Of a DNA stretch of 64,000 nt, positions 49,553-57,802 are shown one piece after another (within the stretch, counting starts at the first letter, position 1; every line of letters begins with the position of its first letter). Source of the stretch: Schaalia canis (GTDB lineage: Bacteria; Actinomycetota; Actinomycetes; Actinomycetales; Actinomycetaceae). Location of the stretch: NCBI RefSeq assembly GCF_003858455.1, contig NZ_RQZF01000004.1:62001-126000 (forward strand), written 5' to 3'. Below the pieces are notes generated by a model that searched no databases, was not told where the DNA came from, and saw only the letters and a program-made list of their open reading frames with translations. The position numbers and the translations under genes are program-made.

Positions 49553-49621
49553 CCCCCTGTCTGTCTGAGGCGAAGGCCGACCAAGCGCCGGATAATACTG
49601 GTCGCGGGTTGCGCTGCATGT

Positions 49622-49693
49622 CTCCCGCGTGTGAGTCCACGGGGTTTTGTCGCCTTCTGGAGGTGATTTTTGCGTTGGGCGCACATCTGGGAG
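49622..49693 (+). repeat. 72-bp palindromic repeat, copy 4 (diverged)
   Basis: It starts CTCCCGCGTGTGAGTCCA and ends GGGCGCACATCTGGGAG; the ends are inverted repeats of the same consensus and spacing as copies 1-3. The centre differs. It lies between convergent genes. Confidence 0.65.
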
Positions 49694-49792
49694 CCAAGGC
49701 AGCTAGTTGACGTTAGCCGAGGATGATCCTTCTTGTGAGTTCAACTCGCTGTGGCAATGAACTACTGGACGCTCAAAGCCTGCGAAGTGGGA

Positions 49793-50314
49793 CTAGTTGC
49801 CCGACTGGGCAAGCTGCCAATCCTCGAAACTGAACTCGGGCGAGACAATGCAGGTTGCCAGGGCTACCCCGCCGCGCGCAAAAGTGCGCTGCCAGGTGCC
49901 TGCAGGGACAAGGAACTGGACGAGGGGTATTGCCTCACCGGAGGTAGAGGCGGGCGTGCCAGACGAGTCAGCACCGCCCGCCCAATTCCCCTGCACAACA
50001 GTCGGTGAGGGATCCTCCACGGGCGCATCTGCGTCCCCACCCAGGTGAATCTCCAAAGCACCCGGCCCATGCCACAGCCACAACTCATCAGAGATCACCT
50101 TGTGCCAGGCGGCCTCCTGGCCGTCATCAAGCAGAAAGAGAATCCCCGAAGCCGTAGCGCGTTCCCCATTGGCAGTCATCACCCGTGCCGGCGCCGTCCA
50201 CGTGCGGCGAAACCAGCCACCCTCGGGGTGGGGCGCCAAATCGAGGGAGGCAACCAGGGCGGCGGCCTCGTCAGAGGGAATCCACGGACGGCTGGGGGAG
50301 GCGGGAGTGCTCAC
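49793..50314 (-). CDS. DUF985 (Cupin_5) family protein
   Basis: The 173-residue cupin has the DUF985 signature LAPHPEGGWFRRTW near residue 27, then ILFLLDDGQEAAWHKVISDELWLWHGPGALEIHL with the possible metal ligands, and FARGGVALATCIVSPEFSFEDW at the end. The family's function is unknown; some members may bind sugar or metal. The GTG start overlaps the stop of the amidohydrolase gene (GTGA), so it is the last gene of a coupled three-gene operon. Confidence 0.88.
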   Translation of the reverse strand: MSTPASPSRPWIPSDEAAALVASLDLAPHPEGGWFRRTWTAPARVMTANGERATASGILFLLDDGQEAAWHKVISDELWLWHGPGALEIHLGGDADAPVEDPSPTVVQGNWAGGADSSGTPASTSGEAIPLVQFLVPAGTWQRTFARGGVALATCIVSPEFSFEDWQLAQSGN

Positions 50315-51702
50315 AGCGCAGCCTCCTTGCCCTGGCCCACCAGTTCAGCAAAATCTGGGCGCGCCCACCGCACCTGGCCTGAGATCAACGTCGCCACCTG
50401 GCGGCCCGCACCGTGGCAGGCCACGGCCTCAATAGTGCCGACAATATCGCTGACCGGCACATCAATGAACACCATGTCCGCCACTGCACCCGCCTGCAAC
50501 TGGCCCACGCGCTCATGGCCAGTCGCCAAACCCAAGGCGTGAGCCCCACCCAAGGTGGCAGCATGAAGCAAACGACGCGCTAAATCCTCATGGCGATAGC
50601 CCTGCTCGCGCGCGATCTCATGCAGCAGTGCCACATCCTCCAACACGTCCAAGGACGGCGAAGAGGACAGCGAATCCGTGCCGACAGCGATCATATTGCC
50701 CTCCTCCAAGTAGGCGGCAACAGGCGGCGCATCCAAGCCGATCACTCGATTCGACCGCGGACACAAGGCCACTGCCGTTGAGCGCGCCCGCAGGCGACGC
50801 CGGTCATCAGCGGTCATATACACGCCGTGTGCAATATGGCAATCCGGGCCGAGCACCCCGAGCTGGTCAACGAACTGCGTGGAGGAAAACCCGCCACCGC
50901 CCTGACGCATCTGCGTGTAGGAGCCTGCCGCGCTCGACTTCCACAGTTCGGCCAGCTCACCGCGCTGGCCGCCATTCCACTCAGCCTCCTCATGCGATTC
51001 GCCCAGGTGAATGTGCAGGCGCATACCGCGCCGCCTAGCCACGTCAGGCAGCTCCAGCAGGGGAGCAGACTCTAAAGAATAGGGGGCATGCGGGCTTAAA
51101 CCCACGCCCGGCGAGGTCGGCATCACATCCAACTGCGCGTTCACCGTGTTCAAGCCGCGCTCACGCCAGGCCGTATTCTCCCACCCCATGACCTCCCAGT
51201 AGGCCACGCCATGCAGACCCGCATCATGGAGGGCCGAGGCCGCCTCGGCGTCCGTCACCACGTCGGCCGCGCAGGTTGTGCCGTAACGCAGGGACATGCG
51301 CGCACCCTCGGCGGCATGAGCACGCCAATCTTGCGGGCCGGCGTCGTAGACAACGTCGAAGGCCGCCATCCATTCAGGGAAATTCGCGTACTGGCGGGCA
51401 CCAACTTCGGCCATGCCGGTGTATTGCAGGTGCGTGTGGGCGTTGACCAGGCCAGGCATGAGCACGCCATCCACATGGGTCTCCGTGAAAGGCACGCCGT
51501 TGTCGGCCAGCATGCCCACCAGCCATTCACGATCCCCCACATGCTGGATACGCCCGTCACGCACTGCTACGGCACCGCCCAGCATGGATGGGGCGGTAAT
51601 GGGGATCACGCAGGAAGCCGACCATACCTGCATGGGCGCATTCGACGGGGTCGGCAGGGGCAGGGGGGCCGCGGGCGCGGCCGGTGCGGGAGGTGTCGTC
51701 AT
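50311..51702 (-). CDS. Amidohydrolase, probable S-adenosylhomocysteine/5'-deoxyadenosine-type deaminase
   Basis: The 463-residue TIM-barrel hydrolase of the MtaD/SsnA/TrzN group has the metal motif NAHTHL near residue 86, HIHLGESHEEAEW near 230, a HGVY segment and GTDSLSSSPSLD. Such enzymes deaminate adenosyl compounds or related amino-heterocycles with Zn2+ or Fe2+. Overlap (ATGA) with the upstream SAHH-like gene suggests a substrate such as S-adenosylhomocysteine or 5'-deoxyadenosine. Aminodeoxyfutalosine or guanine deaminase are alternatives, but no menaquinone genes are nearby. Confidence 0.82.
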   Translation of the reverse strand: MTTPPAPAAPAAPLPLPTPSNAPMQVWSASCVIPITAPSMLGGAVAVRDGRIQHVGDREWLVGMLADNGVPFTETHVDGVLMPGLVNAHTHLQYTGMAEVGARQYANFPEWMAAFDVVYDAGPQDWRAHAAEGARMSLRYGTTCAADVVTDAEAASALHDAGLHGVAYWEVMGWENTAWRERGLNTVNAQLDVMPTSPGVGLSPHAPYSLESAPLLELPDVARRRGMRLHIHLGESHEEAEWNGGQRGELAELWKSSAAGSYTQMRQGGGGFSSTQFVDQLGVLGPDCHIAHGVYMTADDRRRLRARSTAVALCPRSNRVIGLDAPPVAAYLEEGNMIAVGTDSLSSSPSLDVLEDVALLHEIAREQGYRHEDLARRLLHAATLGGAHALGLATGHERVGQLQAGAVADMVFIDVPVSDIVGTIEAVACHGAGRQVATLISGQVRWARPDFAELVGQGKEAAL

Positions 51703-53519
51703 GGGCGAGACTCCAAGGATGAGGGGTAGAGCGAGGTGGATGGAGAGGGCAGCGAGATGGTAGGAGATGAAGAGGCGGCAGGGCGGGCGGGGGTGCGCAG
51801 CCAGCCGTCGACCGCTGCGGCAGCCACTGCATCATCGGCAGAGGCGGGCAAGGCGTGCAGGCCAGGAGCAAGCAATGCACCCCGGCCAGCTAAGCGGCGT
51901 TCGGCCTCGTCAATCAGAGTTTCCAGGGCTGCGCACTGGACGGCAAAAGACAGGTCCATAATCTCAATGGGGTTGCCCTCGCCGGCCGTGCAATTAATGC
52001 AACCACCCCGGTCGGTGACGAGCAGCTCCCGACCGCTTGGCAGGCGCAAGCGCTCTACCGCACGCATCCCAGGGGCAGGGAGCCACTGCGCGCCTGCACG
52101 CAGGGCAGCCTCAAGGGCAACCTCCTGATCAACACCACCGGCGACACTGACAACAGCGCCATCGGGCAAGGCAGCAAGAACCTCAAGGCTGATAGTGTCA
52201 GCAACGCCTGTAGCCGACACGCACAGGTCAGCGTCGCTCACTAGGTCGACCAAGGCGCCGGTGGAGTACCCATCCATGCGGGCTTGGAGGGCGCGAACCG
52301 GGTCAATCTCGGCCACACTCACCTGCGCCCCCAAAGCAGCAGCCAGGCGAGCAAAACCCCTACCGACATCGCCATAACCGGCCACCACTGCACGCCTACC
52401 TTGCAGAGGATAGCCCTCAGAGGCCGGGTCGAGAAGGTCCAAAATGGTGAGCAGGCACGACTGGCCAGTGCCGTAGGCATTGTCAAACAGCGTCTTTGAA
52501 CGAGCGTCATTGGAAGCGATGACAGGAATACGCAAGGTGCCTTCGGTCTCCATAGCACGCAAGGGTCGCAGGCCAGAGGTGGTTTCCTCTGCCGCACCAA
52601 CAAGTGAATCCAAGGCTCCCGGTGCACGCGCAGGATCGTGGGCCATGCGGATCAGGTGCGAGCCATCATCCAGGAGAAACTCTAGTTTTTGGTCGAGGAA
52701 CTCGCGGGCAAGAGCCTCTTCCTGCTGCGCGGTGGCAGCAGAGTCGGCAAAGACAGCGATGCCTTGAGTGCGCAGCTCGGCGGCAACATCGTCTCGGGTT
52801 TCATCCGCGTGACCAAAAACCGACACCTGCGCTCCGGCCTGCGCCAGCTCCAGGGCAAGGACAGCGGTCTTGGGTTCAAGGACAAGAGCCAGACCAATCC
52901 GACGGCCTTCGAGTCGGCCAGCTTCTGCCAGGCGAGCAACGGCTGCGCGGGTAATGGGCATATGAGCCCGCGCCCACGCAATGCGTTCGCGGCCATAGTC
53001 AGCCCCATCGTCATAGGACACGATGCTGGCAGTATCGAGGGGGGCCGGCCGCTCGTAGGGGGAGCGTAAAAGTGTGCCATCGCCAGTGGTGACGGTCATC
53101 GGCCCCGACAGTGGCGCGTACACGATGACGGGTGAGGTGTGTCGCCCAGGGTCAGTTGGATGATTTTCTGGCGTATCGGACACATAGATCAATGCTTGGG
53201 CCGTTGGAAAATTGTGCGCGGTCGCATCAGGCTGGAGCTCCGATGGCTGGGTAATAAGGGTGGGGTGGGCACCAAAGGCACTGAGCGTGCCCACGAGTTC
53301 AACAACCTGGGGTGTGCGTGCCAACGACTCGGGCGCAGCGATGACAAAAGGCTGGCCGCATACCAATAAATTGGTGGCAGCCGCGAAAGAGCGGATCACG
53401 CGCTGAGCCCACACAGAGGGGGCGTCGACAGGAGACCCTGTGTCATACAGGTCAGGCAGGATCACACGATCAGCGGCTGCTGGTAAGTCATTGGTGTCAG
53501 GGCGGGCAAAAAGATCCAC
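51699..53519 (-). CDS. Divergent S-adenosylhomocysteine hydrolase-like protein
   Basis: The last 430 residues have the SAHH fold: LDDGSHLI, EETTSGLRPLRAME, NDARSKTLFDNAYGTGQS and the NAD-binding VVAGYGDVGRGFARLAAALG. But the canonical GHFDVEID reads AGGVDQEVA, GHPSFVM/GHPSEVM reads GNPIEIM, and the HMTVETAVL histidine region reads VLEPKTAVL, so three conserved histidines are replaced. An extra 170 residues precede the family start, and the 606-residue total exceeds the usual 430-490. The start is a GTG without a ribosome site. It may hydrolyse a modified substrate such as S-inosylhomocysteine. Confidence 0.82.
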   Translation of the reverse strand: MDLFARPDTNDLPAAADRVILPDLYDTGSPVDAPSVWAQRVIRSFAAATNLLVCGQPFVIAAPESLARTPQVVELVGTLSAFGAHPTLITQPSELQPDATAHNFPTAQALIYVSDTPENHPTDPGRHTSPVIVYAPLSGPMTVTTGDGTLLRSPYERPAPLDTASIVSYDDGADYGRERIAWARAHMPITRAAVARLAEAGRLEGRRIGLALVLEPKTAVLALELAQAGAQVSVFGHADETRDDVAAELRTQGIAVFADSAATAQQEEALAREFLDQKLEFLLDDGSHLIRMAHDPARAPGALDSLVGAAEETTSGLRPLRAMETEGTLRIPVIASNDARSKTLFDNAYGTGQSCLLTILDLLDPASEGYPLQGRRAVVAGYGDVGRGFARLAAALGAQVSVAEIDPVRALQARMDGYSTGALVDLVSDADLCVSATGVADTISLEVLAALPDGAVVSVAGGVDQEVALEAALRAGAQWLPAPGMRAVERLRLPSGRELLVTDRGGCINCTAGEGNPIEIMDLSFAVQCAALETLIDEAERRLAGRGALLAPGLHALPASADDAVAAAAVDGWLRTPARPAASSSPTISLPSPSTSLYPSSLESRP

Positions 53520-53615
53520 AGATTGACGCTATCAAGACCTGTGCGGCAAGGGGGGAAAAGCGCCGTTCATGGACACGCTCCCATGCTGTGCTCTCCATTC
53601 TTTTGGAGGGCCGTG

Positions 53616-53687
53616 CTCCCATATGTGCATCCAAGAGCGAAAGGCAGCCACGAAAGGGTGTAAAACGCTTGGACGCACATCCGGGAG
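53616..53687 (+). repeat. 72-bp palindromic repeat, copy 3
   Basis: CTCCCATATGTGCATCCAA begins the copy and TTGGACGCACATCCGGGAG ends it, giving near-perfect 19-bp inverted arms. It lies in the divergent spacer between the SAHH-like and HAD genes. Confidence 0.8.
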
Positions 53688-53729
53688 ACGAAAGTGCAAT
53701 GCTGGGAGTACTTGAGGCACAATCAAGGG

Positions 53730-54626
53730 GTGAGTGAACAGACAAAGCCCGCCGCACAGCCCGCTCCCACACCCTTCGATGAACTCACCATCAGCGACAT
53801 TCAGCTCATTACCATTGACCTGGATGGCACCCTGCTTGATGAGAATAGGAAACTGCCCGAAGAAACATGGCCGGTTATTGAGCAGCTCCTCGCCCGCGGA
53901 ATCACTGTTGTTCCCTGTTCGGGCCGCCAATACTGGACCCTGAGTGATCTCTTTGACCGCGTGAGCGATGGGCTGACAATCATTGCAGAAAACGGCTCTA
54001 TCGCGATGCGAGACGGGGAAGAACTCTTCTCCAACGGCCTGGACTACCCGACCGCGCAGGCTGTTGTCCTCAACGTGCGATCCCAGCAAGAAGCAGGCGT
54101 GAACACAGGCCTGGTTGTCTGCGGTAAACGCAGCGCCTACGTCGAACGTGACGACGATGCTTTCCTGACTATCGCGCGCGAGTTCTACCACCGCACCACT
54201 GTCGTTGACGACCTACACGAAACGCTTGCGCAGATGGAACAAGGTGAGCATGAGGATTCCTTGCTCAAACTCGCCCAATTCGACTTCACGAATATCACCC
54301 CCACGGGCGCAGTCTCCATGGGTGCCTTTGCTGCGACGCACCAATATGTCGTCTCAGGTCAGCACTGGTGTGATCTGATGAACCCCACCGTTGATAAGGG
54401 CCACGCTGTTGCCGCCCTCCAAGAACGTCTGGGTATTACGCCTGCCCAAACCATGGCTTTTGGAGACTTCCACAATGACCTGGGTATGCTCGCCCGGGCT
54501 GAACACTCCTTCGCCATGGCCAACGCTCACCCGGACATTCATGCGGTCAGCCGCTATATCGCTCCCTCGAATGCCGAGCACGGGGTACTGCAAGTCCTGC
54601 GAGCAGTCTTCGACCTGGACGCCTGA
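53730..54626 (+). CDS. Cof-type HAD-IIB phosphatase
   Basis: This haloacid dehalogenase phosphatase has motif I ITIDLDGTLLDE (Asp30, Asp32), motif II VPCSGRQ, motif III lysine in VDKGHAV and motif IV FGDFHNDLGML. The cap is type IIB. Such enzymes act on sugar phosphates, flavin or pyridoxal phosphates. I place the start at GTG 53730, which is six bases after a CACAAT -10-like sequence and may be leaderless; a frame to an ATG at 53694 exists. The length is 298 residues. Confidence 0.88.
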   Translation: MSEQTKPAAQPAPTPFDELTISDIQLITIDLDGTLLDENRKLPEETWPVIEQLLARGITVVPCSGRQYWTLSDLFDRVSDGLTIIAENGSIAMRDGEELFSNGLDYPTAQAVVLNVRSQQEAGVNTGLVVCGKRSAYVERDDDAFLTIAREFYHRTTVVDDLHETLAQMEQGEHEDSLLKLAQFDFTNITPTGAVSMGAFAATHQYVVSGQHWCDLMNPTVDKGHAVAALQERLGITPAQTMAFGDFHNDLGMLARAEHSFAMANAHPDIHAVSRYIAPSNAEHGVLQVLRAVFDLDA

Positions 54627-54659
54627 ACGACGAGGGCGTCACGAGCTGGAACATAAAAA

Positions 54660-54688
54660 GGGGGTGCTGGCCACAGGCCAGCACCCCC
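54660..54688 (-). terminator. Intrinsic terminator of the LEA-like gene
   Basis: A perfect 13-bp stem GGGGGTGCTGGCC / GGCCAGCACCCCC with a 3-nt loop is followed by TTTTT on the minus strand. It may also stop the convergent HAD transcript. Confidence 0.92.
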
Positions 54689-54724
54689 GAACGCTACGAA
54701 GCAGAGCTGAGAGCTCCGCAGCCG

Positions 54725-55561
54725 TCACTTACCGTCGACAGCGTCCTTGACGTCTTCAGCAACCTCTGCCGCCTTATCTGCAACAGCTTGGGCGGCATCC
54801 TTCGCCTTGTCCTTGACCTCAGCGGCCTTATCGGCAGCAGCGTCAGCAAGATCCTTGGCCTTATCCTTCGCCTGCGCAGCCTTGTCAGCCACCGCGTCCT
54901 TCACTTCAGCAGCCTTCTCAGCTGCAGCATCCTTGACCTCGGCAGTCTTCTCCGAAACCGTGTCAACAGCATCAGAGACAGACTCGGGCAGCATCTCCTG
55001 GATATCGACCTCGGACTCCAGATCTGCCCAGTATTCCTCAGCCCAGGGATCTTCGATGGGCTGGCTGCGCTTCCACAGAACATAGCCTGCGCCAGCGACA
55101 CCGGCGCCCAGGGCGGTCCAGCCCAGGGCGCGCAGCAGACGACGGGGACGGCGAGCCTTCTTCGTGGGGGTTGTCAGAGCAACAGCCGTGGCTTCACGGG
55201 CATTGCGAACACGGTCCAGCAGGGCGCCATCGGAGGAAACAGCCACAGTGGCGTCGTGCGCAGCACGGTTAATGCGTGGCAGGTAATCGTCAATGACGCG
55301 CTCGCGGGCGTCTTCGATAACGGGCTTTGCGCGGTCAGCGGCAGCCTGGGCGCGATCAGCAGCACCGCTGAGCAGCGGGGTGGCGCGGTCGATAGCATTC
55401 TCCAGAGCCTGCTGTGCGCGAGGAGCGGCCCAATCCAGGCCAGCGCTGGCCAAATCAGTGGCCTTGACGGCTGCACGTCCAGCGTGGACGGCAACAGCCT
55501 CGCGAAGCTGAGCGGCTTCAGCCTTGATCTTGTCCGCATCGAAATTGGGGGTCTTCGCCAT
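54725..55561 (-). CDS. LEA-like repeat protein with one membrane segment
   Basis: The 278-residue Ala/Lys/Glu/Asp-rich protein has helices with repeated DRA/ADR segments in the N-terminal 120 residues, a hydrophobic segment near 145-165 (LGWTALGAGVAGAGYVLW), an acidic stretch, and a C-terminal 80 residues of KAAEVKDA/ADKAAQAKDKAKD-type 11-residue repeats like group 3 late-embryogenesis-abundant proteins. Such repeats form amphipathic helices that can protect membranes or proteins in stress. The role is inferred from repeats; no enzyme domain is seen. Confidence 0.75.
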   Translation of the reverse strand: MAKTPNFDADKIKAEAAQLREAVAVHAGRAAVKATDLASAGLDWAAPRAQQALENAIDRATPLLSGAADRAQAAADRAKPVIEDARERVIDDYLPRINRAAHDATVAVSSDGALLDRVRNAREATAVALTTPTKKARRPRRLLRALGWTALGAGVAGAGYVLWKRSQPIEDPWAEEYWADLESEVDIQEMLPESVSDAVDTVSEKTAEVKDAAAEKAAEVKDAVADKAAQAKDKAKDLADAAADKAAEVKDKAKDAAQAVADKAAEVAEDVKDAVDGK

Positions 55562-55710
55562 GATGCCCTCCTGGTGTATGGCTTAATCTGCGTTCAACAC
55601 GCACTTTCCCTTCCTATTCTGCCTTGTTTAAGTGTGAAGTGCAGCCTATCGTTCGAGAATTCGCGCCTGTAAGAGGTGAACAATGCGTTCAACTCTGCGA
55701 CGATAAAGGC

Positions 55711-56232
55711 ATGGAAGCTATTCTTCATACCTCTGCAGGCGACATCCGCCTGGAACTGTTCCCCAACCACGCCCCCAACACGGTCAAGAACTTCGTTGAC
55801 CTGGCGCAAGGCAACCGCGAATGGGTTCATCCAGCCACCGGCGAAAAGAGCACCGCCCCCTTCTACGACGGCATCATCTTCCACCGTGTGATCCCCAACT
55901 TCATGATCCAGGGCGGCTGCCCGCTGGGTCAGGGTACCGGCGGCCCCGGCTACACCTTCAACGACGAGATCCACCCCGAGCTCAACTTCAACGATCCTTA
56001 CCTTCTGGCTATGGCCAATGCCGGTAAGCGCATGGGCAAGGGCACCAATGGTTCCCAGTTCTTCATCACCGTTGCCCCCACCCCGTGGCTGCTGGGCAAC
56101 CACACCATCTTCGGCCGCGTCATCGACGAGGACTCGAAGCGCGTTGTGGACGCCATCGTCAACGTTCCCACCGGCCGCAATGACAAGCCGCTGGAGGATG
56201 TCACCATTAACTCGGTGACCATTTCCGAGTGA
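55711..56232 (+). CDS. Cyclophilin-type peptidyl-prolyl isomerase
   Basis: The cyclophilin signature FHRVIPNFMIQGGCPLGQGTGGPGY and GTNGSQFFITVAPTPWLLGNHTIFGRV are complete, so this 173-residue cytoplasmic protein isomerises Xaa-Pro bonds in folding proteins. I use the ATG at 55711 (MEAILHTSAGDIRLEL), the family start. The in-frame ATG 29 codons upstream gives a tail without homology. It diverges from the LEA-like gene. Confidence 0.95.
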   Translation: MEAILHTSAGDIRLELFPNHAPNTVKNFVDLAQGNREWVHPATGEKSTAPFYDGIIFHRVIPNFMIQGGCPLGQGTGGPGYTFNDEIHPELNFNDPYLLAMANAGKRMGKGTNGSQFFITVAPTPWLLGNHTIFGRVIDEDSKRVVDAIVNVPTGRNDKPLEDVTINSVTISE

Positions 56233-56249
56233 CCATCTGATGAACGAGG

Positions 56250-56278
56250 GCGGGCGCGTGCCGGGAGTGCGCGCCCGC
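56250..56278 (+). terminator. Intrinsic terminator after PPIase
   Basis: A 9-bp stem GCGGGCGCG / CGCGCCCGC with an 11-nt loop is followed by TTTCCCTT. Confidence 0.75.
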
Positions 56279-56351
56279 TTTCCCTTACCCCCCATCCTGT
56301 TTGTCGAGTCGATGCGGGTGGGGGAGTTTAAAAAAGAAAGCCGGGTGTGTT

Positions 56352-57212
56352 GTGACTGAGATCCCGACCTTTGGGCAGCGCTCGAATCCTGCGGCGGCAC
56401 CGAATTGCCCGCGCCATCCCCATGAGCGGTCTGTTGACTACTGCAAGCGTTGTAATCGCCCGATGTGTGTGGCGTGCGCGATTCCGACTGAAGTACGTGC
56501 AATCTGTGTCGACTGTACGACCTCCACAGCAAAACGTATGCGCGCGCGTTCTTTTGGCATGCCAGTAACGACGGCACTCATCGGTCTATGTGCGGTGCTG
56601 TATGTGGCTGACTGGCTGTTGCCGGTGTACCAGTGGTTCGCGTTCTATCCGCCATCAGCGTATTACGAGCCCTGGCGCTTTTTGACGACGGCGTTCCTTC
56701 ATTCAGGTCTGATGCACCTGGCGTTTAACATGTTGGCGCTGTACTGGATGGGGCAATACCTTGAGCCGTTAATGGGCACTATGCGCTATATCGGCCTGTA
56801 TGCGCTGAGTGCGCTTGGAGGGACAACCTTTGTGCTTGCGTGGGTGCTGGTCTCTCCAGCGTCTTTCACCACGGTGACGGTGGGTGCTTCAGGTGCAGTT
56901 TTTGGTCTTTTCGGCGCAATCTTTGTCCTGCAGAAGGCTGTGGGTGCTGATACGCGATCAATCTTTGTGTTGTTAGCGATCAACTTGGCGTATGGCTTCA
57001 TCGTTCCGGGCATATCGTGGCAAGGCCATGTGGGTGGTCTTCTTGTGGGTGTCGCCGTTGCGTGGCTGCTGTTGAAAACGGATCGGCCACGTCCGGGGGT
57101 GACAGAAAGGACGCAGAATTTGCAGGCTGCTGGCGTGCTTGGAGTGACGGCTGTGATTCTTCTTGCTGCTCAATCGGGGATCTACTCCCTTTTGATTAAC
57201 TGGTACGGCTAG
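56352..57212 (+). CDS. Rhomboid intramembrane serine protease
   Basis: Rhomboids cut transmembrane segments of other membrane proteins. The protein has a cytoplasmic B-box-like zinc ribbon (CPRHPHERSVDYCKRCNRPMCVACA ... CVDC), then six helices, with RFLTTAFLHSGLMHLAFNM, catalytic Ser in GASGAVFGLFG and catalytic His in SWQGHVGGLLVG. I use the GTG at 56352 (VTEIPTFG), giving 286 residues; upstream codons are open but unsupported. It commonly neighbours cyclophilin and crgA in Actinobacteria. Confidence 0.93.
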   Translation: MTEIPTFGQRSNPAAAPNCPRHPHERSVDYCKRCNRPMCVACAIPTEVRAICVDCTTSTAKRMRARSFGMPVTTALIGLCAVLYVADWLLPVYQWFAFYPPSAYYEPWRFLTTAFLHSGLMHLAFNMLALYWMGQYLEPLMGTMRYIGLYALSALGGTTFVLAWVLVSPASFTTVTVGASGAVFGLFGAIFVLQKAVGADTRSIFVLLAINLAYGFIVPGISWQGHVGGLLVGVAVAWLLLKTDRPRPGVTERTQNLQAAGVLGVTAVILLAAQSGIYSLLINWYG

Positions 57213-57239
57213 AATCACACGCCTGTCGTTTTCCCCAAC

Positions 57240-57294
57240 TGTGGATAGTCCTGTGGATAAGTCCGGGGAAGGACTGTGGAATACCTGTGGAAAC
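57240..57294. promoter_or_regulatory. DnaA-box cluster between rhomboid gene and crgA
   Basis: Four same-oriented DnaA-box-like nonamers lie in 55 bp: TGTGGATAG (57240), TGTGGATAA (57252, perfect), TGTGGAATA (57275) and TGTGGAAAC (57286). The last is part of the terminator stem. Confidence 0.6.
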
Positions 57295-57345
57295 ACTGTG
57301 GGGCGCGATCCGCTTTCGGATCGCGCCCCACAGTGTTTCCACAGG
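57284..57345. terminator. Perfect 29-bp bidirectional terminator
   Basis: Arms 57284-57312 and 57317-57345 are perfectly complementary, with loop CTTT. They begin CCTGTGGAAACACTGTGG. This unusually long stem separates the convergent rhomboid and crgA genes. Confidence 0.9.
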
Positions 57346-57397
57346 AAGGGAGGCCCCTAAGGCTCTGCGTTAAGAATCACACAGGGTGTGGATATTC

Positions 57398-57661
57398 TTA
57401 TCGCCACTTTAGCGTCATGAGGAATCCAGCCATCATGATCGCCAGACCAATGAGCATATTCCACCAGGTGATACCGGGAATGGGGTAGAGGCCACCGGAG
57501 ATGTAGTAGACGACCAACCACACGAGGCCCAGGATAAGCAGAGTGGAGAATAGGGGAGCCCACCATGAAGGACTCAGTGGAATACCATCCGTCCAGGATT
57601 GGATTTCCAGGTCATCCGACACGACCTTGCCGTGCTTCTTGCGCTTCTTCGACTCAGCCAC
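57398..57661 (-). CDS. crgA: Cell division protein CrgA
   Basis: CrgA is an actinobacterial two-helix membrane protein that acts at the septum with FtsZ and PBPs. The 87-residue sequence has a basic start (MAESKKRKKHGK), PLSPSWWAPLFSTLLILGLVWLVVYYI and a second helix ending FLMTLKWR. It is in its usual place near the DUF881/sortase and pknAB genes. Confidence 0.95.
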   Translation of the reverse strand: MAESKKRKKHGKVVSDDLEIQSWTDGIPLSPSWWAPLFSTLLILGLVWLVVYYISGGLYPIPGITWWNMLIGLAIMMAGFLMTLKWR

Positions 57662-57802
57662 GTTGACTCCTCAATAACAAGTGTATTTCTTCCGGACACG
57701 CGCCCGGCTTCCGTCGCTTTCTAGCGACACCTACTGTCCTAGCGTAGTCTCGGATATGAAACTAGCGAAATGAAAGCCTACGAGTGTTGAGACAGGAGGG
57801 GC

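Noticed and set aside
53540-53600. Possible SAH riboswitch upstream of the SAHH-like gene (AACGGCGCTT on the minus strand)
   Set aside because: Only a short fragment resembles the conserved core, and the pseudoknot partners are not visible.
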